Below are positions 11,631-22,258 of a DNA stretch of 64,000 nt, piece by piece. Each line of letters begins with the position of its first letter. Positions within the stretch are counted from its first letter, which is position 1. The position numbers and the translations under genes were made by a program. The DNA comes from Salticus scenicus (Eukaryota; Arthropoda; Arachnida; Araneae; Salticidae). The notes under the pieces were generated by a model, which did no database searches, had not been told where the DNA came from, and saw nothing but the letters and a program-made list of their open reading frames with translations. The DNA lies in contig OZ005659.1 in NCBI GenBank assembly GCA_963930645.1, positions 166,505,034-166,569,033 of the forward strand. The letters are read 5' to 3'.

Positions 11631-12156
11631 TCCGCGATTGTAATGAAATGCTCGCCCTCTGGTGGGCTAAGGTGAAATTACAATAAACATGGTTTAATTC
11701 GAATTCCATACAGCCGCCATTGCTTGCCGATATTTAGTTTCACATATATTTATCGAATAAAAATGAATAAATACGGTAAAAAAGATAACACATACTTTTG
11801 TGTGCCACAGTGTAACTCCAAAGGATCAAGAAATCCAGAATTGAGCTTCCATTTATTTCCAAATGACAAATTTAAAATTTCAGTTGCTTCGGCTAATGGA
11901 AGTAAAGAATTAATCAGATGATTTGAAATTAATATTTGTTCAACTTCAGTTAAAAATCTACTTCCGATCGAACTTTGAATAAACTGAAGTATTTTTTCCA
12001 AAAGCAATCAATTTTCCATAATGTAATGGCGGAGAAATTATAGTACGAATATTAAGTAGAATAACAAAAAGAACACTAATGGAACACACGTGGCTAATGT
12101 TTACTAACAACTGCAGTGTTCACAAAGCGCCGTCTATCGATCATTACAAACGCGGA
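11631..12156. mobile_element. Small THAP-fragment DNA transposon remnant
   Basis: The ends are TCCGCGATTGTAATGAAATG (left) and the complement of TCCGCGTTTGTAATGATCG (right), an imperfect inverted repeat of about 16 bp. Both end blocks recur, without the middle, at 3383-3578. Inside is the N-terminal half of a THAP domain (11,763-11,921). No clear target duplication was found. A P-superfamily origin is inferred from the THAP piece only. Confidence 0.65.
11763..11921 (+). pseudogene. THAP-domain fragment (N-terminal half)
   Basis: The 52-aa reading frame starts MNKYGKKDNTYFC. It contains CVPQC (C-x3-C), the first zinc-binding pair of the THAP C2CH finger, followed by ELSFHLFPND, the conserved FHxFP segment. 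The later tryptophan, the C-x2-H pair and the AVPTIF-like segment are absent and the frame stops soon after FKISVASANG. THAP domains are DNA-binding modules of P-element transposases and their host derivatives. I chose the second Met because it lies directly upstream of the domain. It cannot fold a complete zinc finger, so it is a relic. Confidence 0.7.
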
Positions 12157-13340
12157 TTAAAAAAATAATTTTTAAGAATTGATTTAAAATATATTACTTA
12201 TCTTAAAATACGGGAAAACATGCGAAATATGAATATGCGAACATGAATTTTTCCGTTTAGATGTGCATTCGTTCAAACACAGTTCTATTTTAATTTTAAA
12301 TATGGAGCATCGCGCGAATAAACAAATTCTATTCGAGCATGCGCAGTTTCAGCCTGAGTAGTTCAGGTACCTCCAACACGAGATGGCTTTGTCATCGATC
12401 AGTGACGTAACTATGACGTAACCATGACATAGTACGCTACCCATTGCTCCATTGTATTGAATACGCTTACTTTGTAAAGCTTTGGCTACAGCATTCAAAC
12501 GAGTAAGGATAAAATATTTATATGCTAGTATGCATCTATGAGTGTTAAAATGTATGTCGATTTTGTTATGTGTCTTAACCGTTTGAACGCTGGAGCATCT
12601 TCTGAAACAAATACTTAAATTGCTATGGGTATTTCAGGCTTCAATAAAAGTTTTTCCGGTGTGAATATTTAATATTAGTTTATTAAAATTCGAAACCCAA
12701 TCATGCCCAGCTGCAAAACCCCCACCACACCGTGCAGTAAAAGTTAAAAAAAAAAAAAAAAAAAAAATCGAAGTAAGCAGCAATCGAAAGGGTATATATA
12801 AATGTGTATTTTTATGCATAAATCATTTAACCTCGATAGTTCTTTCTACGGAAATAAAATATGAAATTTTCTAATGATCTATAAAAGCACACCTAATTAA
12901 TGAAAACCTTACTGTAGTGTATGTAAAAGGCTAATTTAAGTATCATTAAAGGATGAATAAAAACAAAAAACGTGTTTTACCATTAATAATTGTTCACACG
13001 CAATGTTTTACGAAAATTTAAGAGCAGCGAAAAATTTTAATGTTAATACAGTTTTCCAAATATGCAATTCAGCGTAGTGAAGGAGTGTGTATTTTGATAA
13101 GTTTTTATCGAGACTCCGCCGATTCTTATTTTTTTCCAACTTATTTTATAAATATAAAGATATATATTTTAAAAATTATGACACGAGCGTCGTAATAATT
13201 TATGCGTCGAAAATCACGTTAGACATTTTTCTTTTTTTAAATAAAACACAATGACTCCTACAATTATGAGTTAATTTATAAATTCTTTATGTGTTTTATA
13301 AATAAATAATGAAAAAAAAACTTCATAAAATAAATAAATA

Positions 13341-13392
<52 letters not shown>

Positions 13393-13431
13393 AAAAGAAA
13401 ATGTAAAAGAAAAATAATGAAAAGATGATGT

Positions 13432-13671
13432 TCAACAATTGTGTTTTCCTGCACAAAGGCCATGTAGTCCTTTCTTACAGCGAGCGCAGATGAGGTTGAA
13501 ACGCTTTATCCCACTCTGCTTGTTACTGTAGACCACACATTGACGTAAATTTAGTCCAGATAATTTTTCTAAGGCGAATTTTTTGTTCGAATGAGATGTT
13601 TGTATTAATTCCAGAGCTGCCAACCTTATCCGGCAAATTGTTATTACCGCCCCTTCTTCTACACCAGTCAT
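13432..13671 (-). pseudogene. piggyBac C-terminal remnant, second copy
   Basis: This is a 79-aa frame homologous to 9661-9900. It has lost one ligand of the first pair (QCVVY where copy 1 has QCVVC) but retains CARC, His and the final GKHNC; it has Cys in GLCAGKHNC where copy 1 has Tyr. The first 22 or so residues again come from the MITE at 13,612-13,796. The core transposase is gone, so this is a defective relic. Confidence 0.65.
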
Positions 13672-13796
13672 TTCTTAGAGTTTTTTTTCTTCTTAATTCA
13701 TCGCAAATATATTTGGAAAAAAAATTACTTTAAAAATTAAGTGGTGTAGAAAAAGGGGCGGTACTAACAATTTGCCGGATTAAGTTGGCAGTTCTG
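13612..13796. mobile_element. Fold-back MITE inside piggyBac copy 2
   Basis: This 185-bp element, CAGAGCTGCCAACC to AAGTTGGCAGTTCTG, sits at the same place in copy 2 as 9531-9720 in copy 1. The MITE was therefore already inside the element before the two copies separated. Confidence 0.8.
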
Positions 13797-14271
13797 CAAT
13801 TCACTTTTTCTGAAAGCTATCTATTCTTTCTCAAAATCAACCGTTTCACTTTATCTAGAATTTTCGATTAACTGATTGATTTTGCTTACGTAAAAAAAAA
13901 AAAAAATTAAAATTCCGGTAATATCTTAATTCTACCTCTCGCAGCGCGATAGCACTGCTTCGCAGTTCTCGAGACGAAACATTTCAGAGCTATCGCGCTG
14001 CTTAGAAGTCAAACGGTTAAATAAGAAAAATGACTAATATATTTATTATAAATTTACTAATATCGAAAATAACAAAAGAGGGAAAATTTACAAGATAATA
14101 TTTTATTATTTTACAACAAATAACACTTACTCATAAAATCTATACATAACTTGGCCCCTTTCATCACATGCTAGAAAGAAAAAAAAAAGAAAGTTTAAGA
14201 AATATAGAGGTAGAATACTACACTACTTTCTTTTACTCTGCGATTTAACAGAAGAAATTTTTATTATTTTA

Positions 14272-15945
14272 CTCCGATTCAAAAAATTAGAATAATGTAA
14301 AAAAGAATGAGTTTGATGTTGCTAACGCGTCATTTTGCATACTGCGTCCAGGAAAATATATATTAAAAGTATCTAATTATCTTCAGAGCATTTATAAATA
14401 TAACATAAATATTTATTTTTATCTGATATATTAATAATTAACTATTTAAAAAATATTAGAATAATTCAAAGAAATAGAATACCTCGATAGCATGGTTCAA
14501 AAAATTAGAATATTCAAATTTTTCTTATAAGTTGAGAGAACGGCTGCGGGATTAACATCTGTGGGACTATAAAATGTGCTCCGTTGAAAATGAAAAGTCG
14601 TTTGGCATTTGATTGTAGCGTAGTATTTGCTTAATATGGGACGAAAGAGCGATTTATCTGAGGCTGTGAAATATCGTATTGTGTACTTGCACGAAATAGG
14701 AAAAACACAACTTTTTATAGCAAAAGAAGTGAAATGCTCTCAAGCAAGTGTGAGTAGAGTTTTGAGAGAATATTCTAATAATAAGTGTTTTCAAAATAAA
14801 CACTTTAAAAGTGGTCGAAAGCCAGTAACTTCAAGAAGAGATGAAAGGCAATTGAAAAAGATTGTGAAGAAACATCGTTTTCGGAGTGTGAGATATGTGC
14901 ATAGAAAATGGAAAGAAATGGGTATAAATGTCTCCAAATCTACAACACTACGACGACTTCGCAAATTAGGTTTTAGATCACGTGTGCCTAAGATCAAGCC
15001 ATTCTTATCATCTAAGCAAAGGGCTGCTAGAGTTAAATGGTGTAAACAAAGGATATTTTGGGATCACGACGATTGGAAAAAGATACTTTTCAGCGATGAA
15101 AGTGTGTTTTGTGTGTCTCACGGAAATCAAGGTATACGTGTCTGGAGACTCAAACATGAAGCTTATAAGAAAGAATGTTTAAAACGTTCGTTTAAATTTG
15201 CGACCTCTGTTATGGTATGGGGCTGCATGACTGCTGAAGGCCCAGGCAGGTTGTGTATTGTTTCCACAACAGTCAATTCAGAAGTCTATCAAGAAATTCT
15301 TGAACATTTCATGATTCCTTCAGCTGAGGATTTATGTGATGACGATTTCTTGTTTCAGCAAGATTCAGCTTCTCCCCACACTTCCAAATCAACAACTAAA
15401 TGGCTCAAAGAGAAGGACATACCTGTACTCCCTTGGCCTGCAAACTCACCCGATCTAAATCCTATCGAGAATTTGTGGGGAATTATGAAGAAACGACTTC
15501 AAGAAGTTGCGCCTAGAGACAAAAAAGAACTTATTTCCAGTATAAAGAGCATATGGGCGAATTTGGATAAAAAAGATTGTGAACCTTTAGTTAAAAACAT
15601 GCCAAAACGTTTAGGAGCTGTCATTAAAGCTAAGGGTGATGCAACAAAGTACTGATTAGCAAGTAAAAATACTTAGAGTTTAAATTATGTTCAATATATT
15701 TTCATTATTCTAATTTTTTGAACCATGTTAGAAAGTATTCTAATATTTTGAATTTTTTGTTGTTAGCTGATTTAAATACATTTTCTATTTCATTGTAATG
15801 TGTTTACATTTTTATAATCTGCAAAATATGCAGATTCATATTATAGTACTTTATATTTGATATTGTTGATTATTTATTTGATAAATTCGATTTTCATTTC
15901 CCTTGACCATATTTCTTTTCATTATTCTAATTTTTTGAATCGGAG
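14272..15945 (+). mobile_element. Complete Tc1-family transposon with IR/DR ends
   Basis: The element is 1674 bp, flanked by TA (14,270-14,271 and 15,946-15,947). The outer ends are CTCCGATTCAAAAAATTAGA and its complement. A second, inner copy of the binding motif (GGTTCAAAAAATTAGAAT) lies at about 14,491-14,512 and, inverted, at 15,704-15,727, roughly 218 bp in from each end. This paired, symmetrical arrangement is the IR/DR architecture known from Sleeping Beauty-like Tc1 elements. Both ends and the transposase frame look intact, so it could be a recently active autonomous copy. Confidence 0.92.
14636..15655 (+). CDS. Tc1-family (DD34E) transposase, intact
   Basis: The protein is 339 aa, within the usual 330-350 aa. 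The N-terminal paired-like DNA-binding region includes the first helix-turn-helix (GKTQLFIAKEVKCSQASVSR, about residues 23-42), a GRKPV motif in the place of the GRPR hook, and a second HTH (VSKSTTLRRLRKLG). The RNase H-like catalytic core has D in LFSDES, D in FQQDSASPHTS and E in NPIENLWG. Thirty-four residues separate the second D from the E, which defines DD34E and the Tc1 group. The start is the ATG of MGRKSDLSEA; an upstream TTG only extends the frame. It would cut and paste the surrounding element at TA sites. There are no stops or frameshifts. I see no clear promoter beyond the AT-rich 5' region. Confidence 0.95.
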   Translation: MGRKSDLSEAVKYRIVYLHEIGKTQLFIAKEVKCSQASVSRVLREYSNNKCFQNKHFKSGRKPVTSRRDERQLKKIVKKHRFRSVRYVHRKWKEMGINVSKSTTLRRLRKLGFRSRVPKIKPFLSSKQRAARVKWCKQRIFWDHDDWKKILFSDESVFCVSHGNQGIRVWRLKHEAYKKECLKRSFKFATSVMVWGCMTAEGPGRLCIVSTTVNSEVYQEILEHFMIPSAEDLCDDDFLFQQDSASPHTSKSTTKWLKEKDIPVLPWPANSPDLNPIENLWGIMKKRLQEVAPRDKKELISSIKSIWANLDKKDCEPLVKNMPKRLGAVIKAKGDATKY

Positions 15946-16049
15946 TAGTAAGCTCACACATTCTTATTTACAGATAAAGTACTTCTGTGCAGATAAAGTA
16001 CTTTTTATAGACGTTTTTACGAACATGGTGTAATTCAGTATAATACTGA

Positions 16050-16597
16050 AATGATCATCGAATCATTTTCAGTCGTTAAAATATATTGTATCTGAATACT
16101 TTTGTCTGCTTTTGTAATCGAATGATTTATATATATATATATACCAGTTACAATAGCAAAAACGTTTTTGTTCACAAAATAATATATATGATAATTTTAT
16201 TACATTTATTACCATCTAGAGATATTAATATGTGCCAAAGAGAAATTAGACTCATGGATGTAATATACTTGAATTCTTTTCTAAATCTCTGTAAACGAGT
16301 CGTTTGCCTAATTTTATTAAAAATTTATAGTAATATCACTAACTAAAATACTGAGTTTATACTTTCTGATAAAAAGAACAAAAAGTTCTTATCATAAATG
16401 AAAGCAAATGCAACTTGCCTAGTATAAGACTCGGCGGTGTTGGGGGTGGATAGGAGCCACCACACTTTAGAATGTAAAATACATGGGAAAAAATCTAAAA
16501 ACCCATAGAAACACGGGAAAAAAAATCATTCAAAAACCTATATAAAAAGCATGGGATGGAAAAAAAAAAAAAAAAAAAAAAAAAGTCAAGTGTGGGG

Positions 16598-16629
<32 letters not shown>

Positions 16630-17150
16630 TACACCGGGGGAAAAAAAAAAAAAAAAAAAAAAAGAGGAGAAAATTGATTAGGAAAACATCATCATTGGCT
16701 TGTTTCGAGGGTTAATACAATTTGTCTGCTATAAAACCTATCACTGAAACCTAAAATTTTGATTTAGAGGAACTCAAGACAAGATATGTAATTGCAACAA
16801 AAATTTTCTTTAGTATATATTTATAACAGAGAGCAACAAAACAGGCATGTAGTATCCTAATCGGTTATTTATTTTGAGTAATATATTATAAGTTTGCTTA
16901 CAGTTTCTGTCTTTCAAAATTGTGCAACTATTACTTTATTTTACCCATGTACGGTAGACAAAGTGTGTTACGATTTTAAATCAAAATTTCAAAATCGAGT
17001 GATTGATATATTTTGATTCGATATGGAGTCCCCTGTATCCAAAAAGCACGTTTTTAATGGATGGTCTCTGTATGTGCCCTTAACATATCTTAAGAGCAAT
17101 TACTATCAAGAAGTTTAAAGTAGGTACAGTTGAACCTCATTAACCTGAAT
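16050..17150. repeat. Decayed relatives of the 4.8-7.7 kb fold-back repeat
   Basis: Several blocks resemble the fold-back arms: TATCTGAATACTTTTGTCTG and GATGTAATATACTTGAATTC with TAAACGAGTCGTTTGCCTAA (compare 5729-5790), and GGAGTCCCCTGTATCC, ATGGTCTCTGTATGTGCCC and CATATCTTAAGAGCAA (compare 5869-5945). Divergence is high. The patch between them holds the A-tract cluster at 16,560-16,665 and no gene. Confidence 0.5.
16560..16665. repeat. Three long A tracts with short GTG/CACC spacers
   Basis: Runs of about 23-30 A alternate with the spacers GTCAAGTGTGGGG and GGCTACACCGGGGG. It looks like an expanded low-complexity tract, and the length is probably unreliable in the assembly. Confidence 0.7.
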
Positions 17151-17252
17151 CTCAAGAGGAATAAAAAATGTATTTATGCTATCAGTAACTAATCTTCATA
17201 TATCTAATCTAATCTTCATTTTGACGGGGATTGTGAAAACAGTTCATGTTAA

Positions 17253-17688
17253 GGACCCGCTTCACTCACCGCCGCCGGAAGCCGAAGCTAATGTTATTCT
17301 ATGGAAATATTTCTTTACAAATAACTTATTAACTAATACATATTTTTAAATTCTGATTTCACATTCTGAAAATTCCCAGCTGTTAAATTGACGGACCTTT
17401 TTTAAAAAATTATTTTCTTACTTTTTTATATTTTATTTTGAAGCTGCAAAATACGAATTTTCAATAGGTGAATTTTTTTCATTTTTCATTTTGCAATTTC
17501 AAAATTAAATATTAAAAATTGAAAAAATACATTTTTAAAAAAGGTCCGTCAATTTAACAGTTGGGAATTTTCCGAATGTGAAAACAGAATTTAAAAATAT
17601 ATATTAGTTAATAAGTTATTTGTAAAGAAAATTTCCCCATAGAATAACATTGGCTTCTGCTTTCGGTGACGGTAAGTGAAGAGGGCCG
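17253..17688. mobile_element. Fold-back MITE between TTAA sites
   Basis: The element is 436 bp, bounded by TTAA at 17,249-17,252 and 17,689-17,692. The arms (GGACCCGCTTCACTCACCGC, AATGTTATTCTATGG, AAGGTCCGTCAATTTAACAG region) are inverted copies meeting near 17,470. TTAA target use suggests piggyBac- or Kolobok-type mobilisation. It interrupts older sequence beginning CAGTTGAACCTCATTAACC at about 17,127, which resembles a pogo/Tigger end. Confidence 0.75.
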
Positions 17689-17723
17689 TTAAAGGTAATT
17701 CACGTTAACAGTGTTCACGTTAA

Positions 17724-17905
17724 CACTTTCGCGACCGCATGTCTTTGTCCTTTTGACAATAAGCTACGCCTGTGGGTGTTATTATTGTATATTACATTAT
17801 TTTAAATCAATGTTTTCTATATCCTTATTTATAATATAAATTAATACATATTACAAATATACTCTTCCCTATCAAAGTGTTTGTATCCATAGTCCATTGA
17901 TAGTA
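17724..17905 (-). mobile_element. Partial member of the CGCGACCGC TTAA-MITE family
   Basis: Directly after TTAA (17,720-17,723) comes CACTTTCGCGACCGC, followed by AAGCTACGCCTGTGGG and ending near AAGTGTTTGTATCCATAGT. These are the reverse-strand landmarks of the complete 304-bp element at 54,919-55,222. The opposite end is missing. Confidence 0.7.
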
Positions 17906-17913
17906 CAGTCAGC

Positions 17914-17947
<34 letters not shown>

Positions 17948-17961
17948 GCCACCCCCCCAAC

Positions 17962-18320
17962 CTAATTTCGCCGTAAATTATCGTAGAAACATTTGACTGG
18001 TACCGATCGATTTGTAATAACGTCTAGTTTATAACGGTACAGTTATATTTTGCCTAGGGGTCGTCTACATATTGAAACTGGCATTCACTTCATTTTCTTC
18101 AGTGGCAACCCCTATTTTTGACTCATATTCAGATTTCTGAGATCAAGGCGATTCGGAAAACATACCTATTTATATACTTTAAATCAATTCTAAATAGAGT
18201 TACAGGGGTATGTATTAGGGGTCCGTCTATACATTTAGAAAATATAAATCACGATCTACCACCCAGTATACATTATTTATTAAGTTTCACACCGGAAAAA
18301 AATTTCAGAAATGTTAATTA
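17962..18320 (+). repeat. Dispersed repeat C, copy 1
   Basis: Landmarks are CGTAGAAACATTTGACTGGTACCGATCGATTTGT, GGGGTCGTCTACATATTG, TTCTGAGATCAAGGCGATTCGGAAAA, ACAGGGGTATGTATTAGGGG and TTTCACACCGGAAAAA, each shared in order with 49,945-50,195 and, inverted, with 56,845-57,370. The function is unknown. The open frame at 18,118-18,339 lies in the repeat and is not conserved as protein. Confidence 0.7.
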
Positions 18321-18671
18321 TAAAATAAAAAATGACTAATTCACAGAATTCTCTGAGTTAGTTTATGAATTAAAAGATTTTTATTGATTTCTATTGATTA
18401 AACATCAAATAGTTCATTTCATACGAAGAAAATTAAATAGCAAAGCTGCTTTTAGATTAAGCGATATCATACAACACTATGATTGGTCGTAAAGTTTACA
18501 TCACCGCCACCTAGTAGTCGGGGTTGAAAATTACGCGCTACGTCTGCCGTCTGCTTTCCCCAATCAATCACTCAATCAACTTCGTAGTTTGTTTTGATAA
18601 AAGTGAGCGTATTCAAATCAACTTTATAGCATTTCATATTCAGGAGTAAGCAATTTTTCGGGAGGTAAAAA

Positions 18672-18830
18672 ATGCCATCAAGTCGTTTTAAACATGCTTA
18701 TTTTAATCAAAACAGATTTTTCTCATATCTATTATTCACAGATGATGAATTTATAAGCAAAATAAGAACAATAGAACTTAATATTTTTTTTACGAAAGAA
18801 CCAATGCTATTATATTTAATGAATGTGTAG
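18672..18830 (+). CDS. Small unrecognised open frame, possible exon
   Basis: The 52-aa frame starts MPSSRFKHAYFNQN and ends at TAG. The preceding 180 bp are less AT-rich than the surroundings and include a CCAATCA-type box, which might mark a promoter. The peptide is ordinary in composition but matches nothing I know. It could be a first exon or chance. Confidence 0.2.
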   Translation: MPSSRFKHAYFNQNRFFSYLLFTDDEFISKIRTIELNIFFTKEPMLLYLMNV

Positions 18831-19589
18831 ATCCAGAAACTATGCTTCCTTAATGTAATGATAATTAAAAAGTATTTTGTACAATTTTATAAACATGGTA
18901 TTACATTTAAAATTTTATTCAATCTTTTGAAATTATTTTAAAAGCTTTTATTTTTATTCAATCCTTTTTAAAATCATTTTCAAAACTTTCATTTTTATTC
19001 AATCCTTATTAAAATTATTTTCAAAGTAAGTAATGAATACTGTTTGTTTTAAACACACGGTGAACATTTAAAAGATTACAGGAGGGAAAAATGGATTTTG
19101 GTGGTTACAAGTTTTTAAAATGAAAGAATGTCATAAATTGGGCAAGATTTTATCTGATTAACAAAAATTAAATCAATAGTTGTTCAATTTATAATATATA
19201 ACAACTTGGTAGTTCAAGTGCACAAGCAAGTGAAAAAAAAAATTACTTTATTGTAATAGATCCAAGATTAGTATTTTTTAAAAACACTTTGAATCAACAT
19301 TTAACTACTTTATAATAGACATCAAAGTTGTCGTAAAATTATCATTACTGTAACAAAATGTGTGTAATGTTAAAATGCAAATTAAAAATAAATAATAATA
19401 ATAAAATCTTAGTATACTGGAGGATTTAGTGTGCACAGATGTAAGTATTTAAACTATTTTAAAGTAATGAAGCATAATTAATTTAAAGTTTTTAAACCTC
19501 ACTTAAAAGCTTCATATGAAGCTTTAAAAACTTTAAGTATTTAAACTATACCATAACTGTGTAAAAGATGCTTTACATAAAAAAGTACA
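18831..19589. other. AT-rich intergenic DNA
   Basis: Nothing recognised except imperfect ATTCAATCCTT direct repeats at about 18,918-19,010 and a short palindrome, AGCTTCATATGAAGCTT, near 19,508. Confidence 0.5.
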
Positions 19590-19977
19590 TACCGTATTTT
19601 CCGACGTACAGCTGGTAGCAAAAGTATCCAAGCACTGGAAATAATCCCTGTCTAATAAAAAATATTTAATACTGCTTTGTTAAATAAATCCTTGTTAAGT
19701 CATGTTCTTAATCTAAGAACATGATTCGACAAGGATTTAACAAAACAGTACACGTTTTTGATATCAGAATTATTGGCTAGTGCTCGGATACTTTTACAGT
19801 CGACTATATAATGTGCAGTATCTTAAATCAGATTTACACTGGAAATTTTAATTTACAGTAAAAGCTATTTTTTAACAAGCTTTTAATTCTTGCAAATAAA
19901 GCCTTATTTGAAAATTAAACTTTCTGATGTGTAACTCATTTATGTGTCCTGCACATTATATGCCGGAAAATATGGTA
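19590..19977. mobile_element. Non-autonomous DNA transposon (TACCGTATTTTCC ends), interrupted
   Basis: The ends are TACCGTATTTTCCGACG and the complement of TACCATATTTTCCGGCATA. Subterminal TATAATGTGCAG is present on both sides. A Tc1-like MITE at 19,609-19,806 splits the left terminal repeat. The intact right terminal repeat reads CCGGCATATAATG across the same point and so gives the empty site. Confidence 0.7.
19609..19806. mobile_element. Tc1/mariner MITE nested at a TA
   Basis: The inverted ends are CAGCTGGTAGCAAAAGTATC and, on the other side, the complement of TAGTCGACTGTAAAAGTATC, flanked by TA on each side. Inside is a hairpin of GTTCTTAATC/TAAGAACATG with CCTTGTTAA and TTAACAA blocks. 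It is about 198 bp and non-coding. Confidence 0.75.
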
Positions 19978-20104
19978 CTAATTTTATTATTCTTTAATGG
20001 CTATAAAAATATAGTTTAAAAAAAAAATGCAAATTTCACAATACTTATAGTTTTTAGGACTGAAGTTAGTGTTTTTTTACTCAGCATATTGTCAATATTT
20101 AAAT

Positions 20105-20366
20105 CAGGGTTGTGAAAAACCCGGGTTTTTTGGGCAAAATGGAATTTCTTTTTCCAACAAGCTAATAATGTACAGTATATGTGTTATTTTGTTTTATATG
20201 AGAACATACATAGTTTAATAAACACTAAACAAACATTTTTGATCAATAAAACTGATAATACTGTATCTGTATTGTTTTAACATGTTTATATATAATCATC
20301 AGAAAGCAGTTATATCTGAATTTTAATTGTATAATAATGCAAAGTTCAAAACTAAAGTATGAACAG

Positions 20367-20397
<31 letters not shown>

Positions 20398-21775
20398 TTT
20401 TGATTCTATAAAAACTCATGAACAAAATATGCAATGTGTAGCAATGTGCAGTAAGTTTGCCTGATGTTACTTTTATTAAAACAAAAGTATTTTTTCCTTT
20501 TATTATCTAATACTTACATGTATGTTCTAATACTCACAGTTTCACAATCTCAAATCATATATATATATATATATATACTTTTTTTAAATTTAGTAATCAA
20601 TATAGATGAAAAAATAATAATAATAATATTTGCTCTAAACATGCTTCTAATTGATACACTCATCATTAGATCACCTTGGATAATGTACTTAATGGCTTTA
20701 AGCCATTTTATTTGTATTACCCCCGACTTACACTGTTTCAAACTACACAATTTTAAAGTAATTTTTTTTGAAAAAGAATAAAATACATGTATTATTTGAT
20801 GTAAAATTATTTTCAGATATGCAATTTGTTTGATAAAAATAGAGAGTTATTGATTAAAGGCAAAACTTACATTAAAAACTTCTAAAACAATTTTTTAAAT
20901 CATCTTATGCTTAAGGTGAAGCATAAGGAGATTTTAAGTAATCATTTTTAAAATACGATTTTAAAAAGGCAAAATTGTTCAGAATTATAAGGAAATTTTG
21001 TTGCTTATAGAGAGTTATTTTTATTTCAAGTTTTCTCTTCTATTCATTTCACATATATTACATATTTTTTATCTTCTAATTATAAATATAATATACTTAA
21101 AAAATCTAAGCATTATTTTAATTAGAGAATATATAATAGGCATAGAGGGAATTTTACAAGCAAGTTGAGAGACTTTTTCCAACATTTCGGTTTGTCCAAA
21201 ACAAAGTTCGTATCAGATTAGGAATCAACAAAACTGAAAAATTAGTAAAATGTGACCAATAATTGAAAAATAAATATGAAGAAGACTGCTAGAAATTATA
21301 TATTTGTTTCAAATTTTTCCTGAAAATCTCTTGTATGAAAAATAAACCTTCATTAAAGTATTTTTATTCTGCTCCATTTTTTATCTTCCTGCAATTTCTG
21401 CATTATTTAATAAAAAAGATAGAATTTTTGCTTTTAAATTGCAAGTGTAAACTTATTTTTCACTATTATCCTGCCATTGTTATTTTCTTTTCATTATTAT
21501 ATAACTTTAAATTATTTCTTACTATATTCAATTCTGATTTAAGGAAATTTAAAATAAAGTAAATACTGTTCGATATTCCTGTATGTAAAGTTTTCATATA
21601 CAGAGGTATTTTACTGAGGATTATTGCTTTAAAAGAGCTTAAATATTATAAAAATTCTTTTTTTTTTTTTTTTAAATCCATTTTCCCCCAAAAAACTCAC
21701 TGGTTTTTTAGGGTAAAAAAGCCAGCCCAACGGGGAAAATGGGTATCTACCTGGGCAGCAAATCTGACAACCCTG
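20105..21775. mobile_element. hAT-type non-autonomous element with perfect 8-bp duplication
   Basis: The ends CAGGGTTGTGAAAAACCCGG and CAGGGTTGTCAGATTTGCTG (complement strand) share CAGGGTTGT. ATTTAAAT lies on both sides (20,097-20,104 and 21,776-21,783). The 1671-bp interior is AT-rich. Its open frames (20,464-20,781; 21,335-21,562) are low-complexity and show no hAT dimerisation or RNase H motif. Confidence 0.85.
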
Positions 21776-22258
21776 ATTTAAATAGTTAACTTTTTATAAC
21801 TATATCAGAATAAAGATATTTGTTCGATTGGCTGAACTGAATTTAACCAGTCAATCCATCTTTATTACAAAATGATCAAAATTTTATTTATGTGTATTGT
21901 ATACTAATTTGAAAGAGAGTATAAATCAACAAATATGATTTTTGAAATAAATCTACCAAAAAATGCACTTTTCCATGCATAAAAATATTCACGTTAGTAG
22001 TGTAATATTGTTCGTTCTGCAACAGCGGCACCGCGGTACGGGCGAGCCGTGCTGCTGCCGCACCATTATCTTATCAACATCCGGTGACGCATGCCGACAT
22101 GAAAGATAAGGAGGGTTAGAATTAAGATCTTATCTTGAATGATAATGAATATTATTTTAAGAGAACTTTAATTACCGATTTTTCTCAAACTTATTTTTCT
22201 GTGGTGCTGACATCTATTGAGGAAGCATTGAACTCCTTTATTTTCAAAAATGATGCTT

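Larger units (their letters stand above)
12579..14016 (-). mobile_element. piggyBac-derived non-autonomous element, copy 2 (complete ends)
   Basis: The element is flanked by TTAA on both sides (12,575-12,578 and 14,017-14,020), with inverted ends CCGTTTGAACGCTGG and CCGTTTGACTTCTAAGC. TTAA targeting and CC-starting ends fit the piggyBac superfamily. It is 1438 bp and oriented opposite to copy 1, with 1.8 kb between them. It keeps the C-terminal remnant (13,432-13,671, minus), a nested MITE (13,612-13,796) and a (TA)n tract near 13,349-13,390. Confidence 0.85.

Noticed and set aside
20464..20781. 105-aa hydrophobic frame
   Set aside because: Low-complexity AT-rich sequence inside a non-autonomous hAT element.
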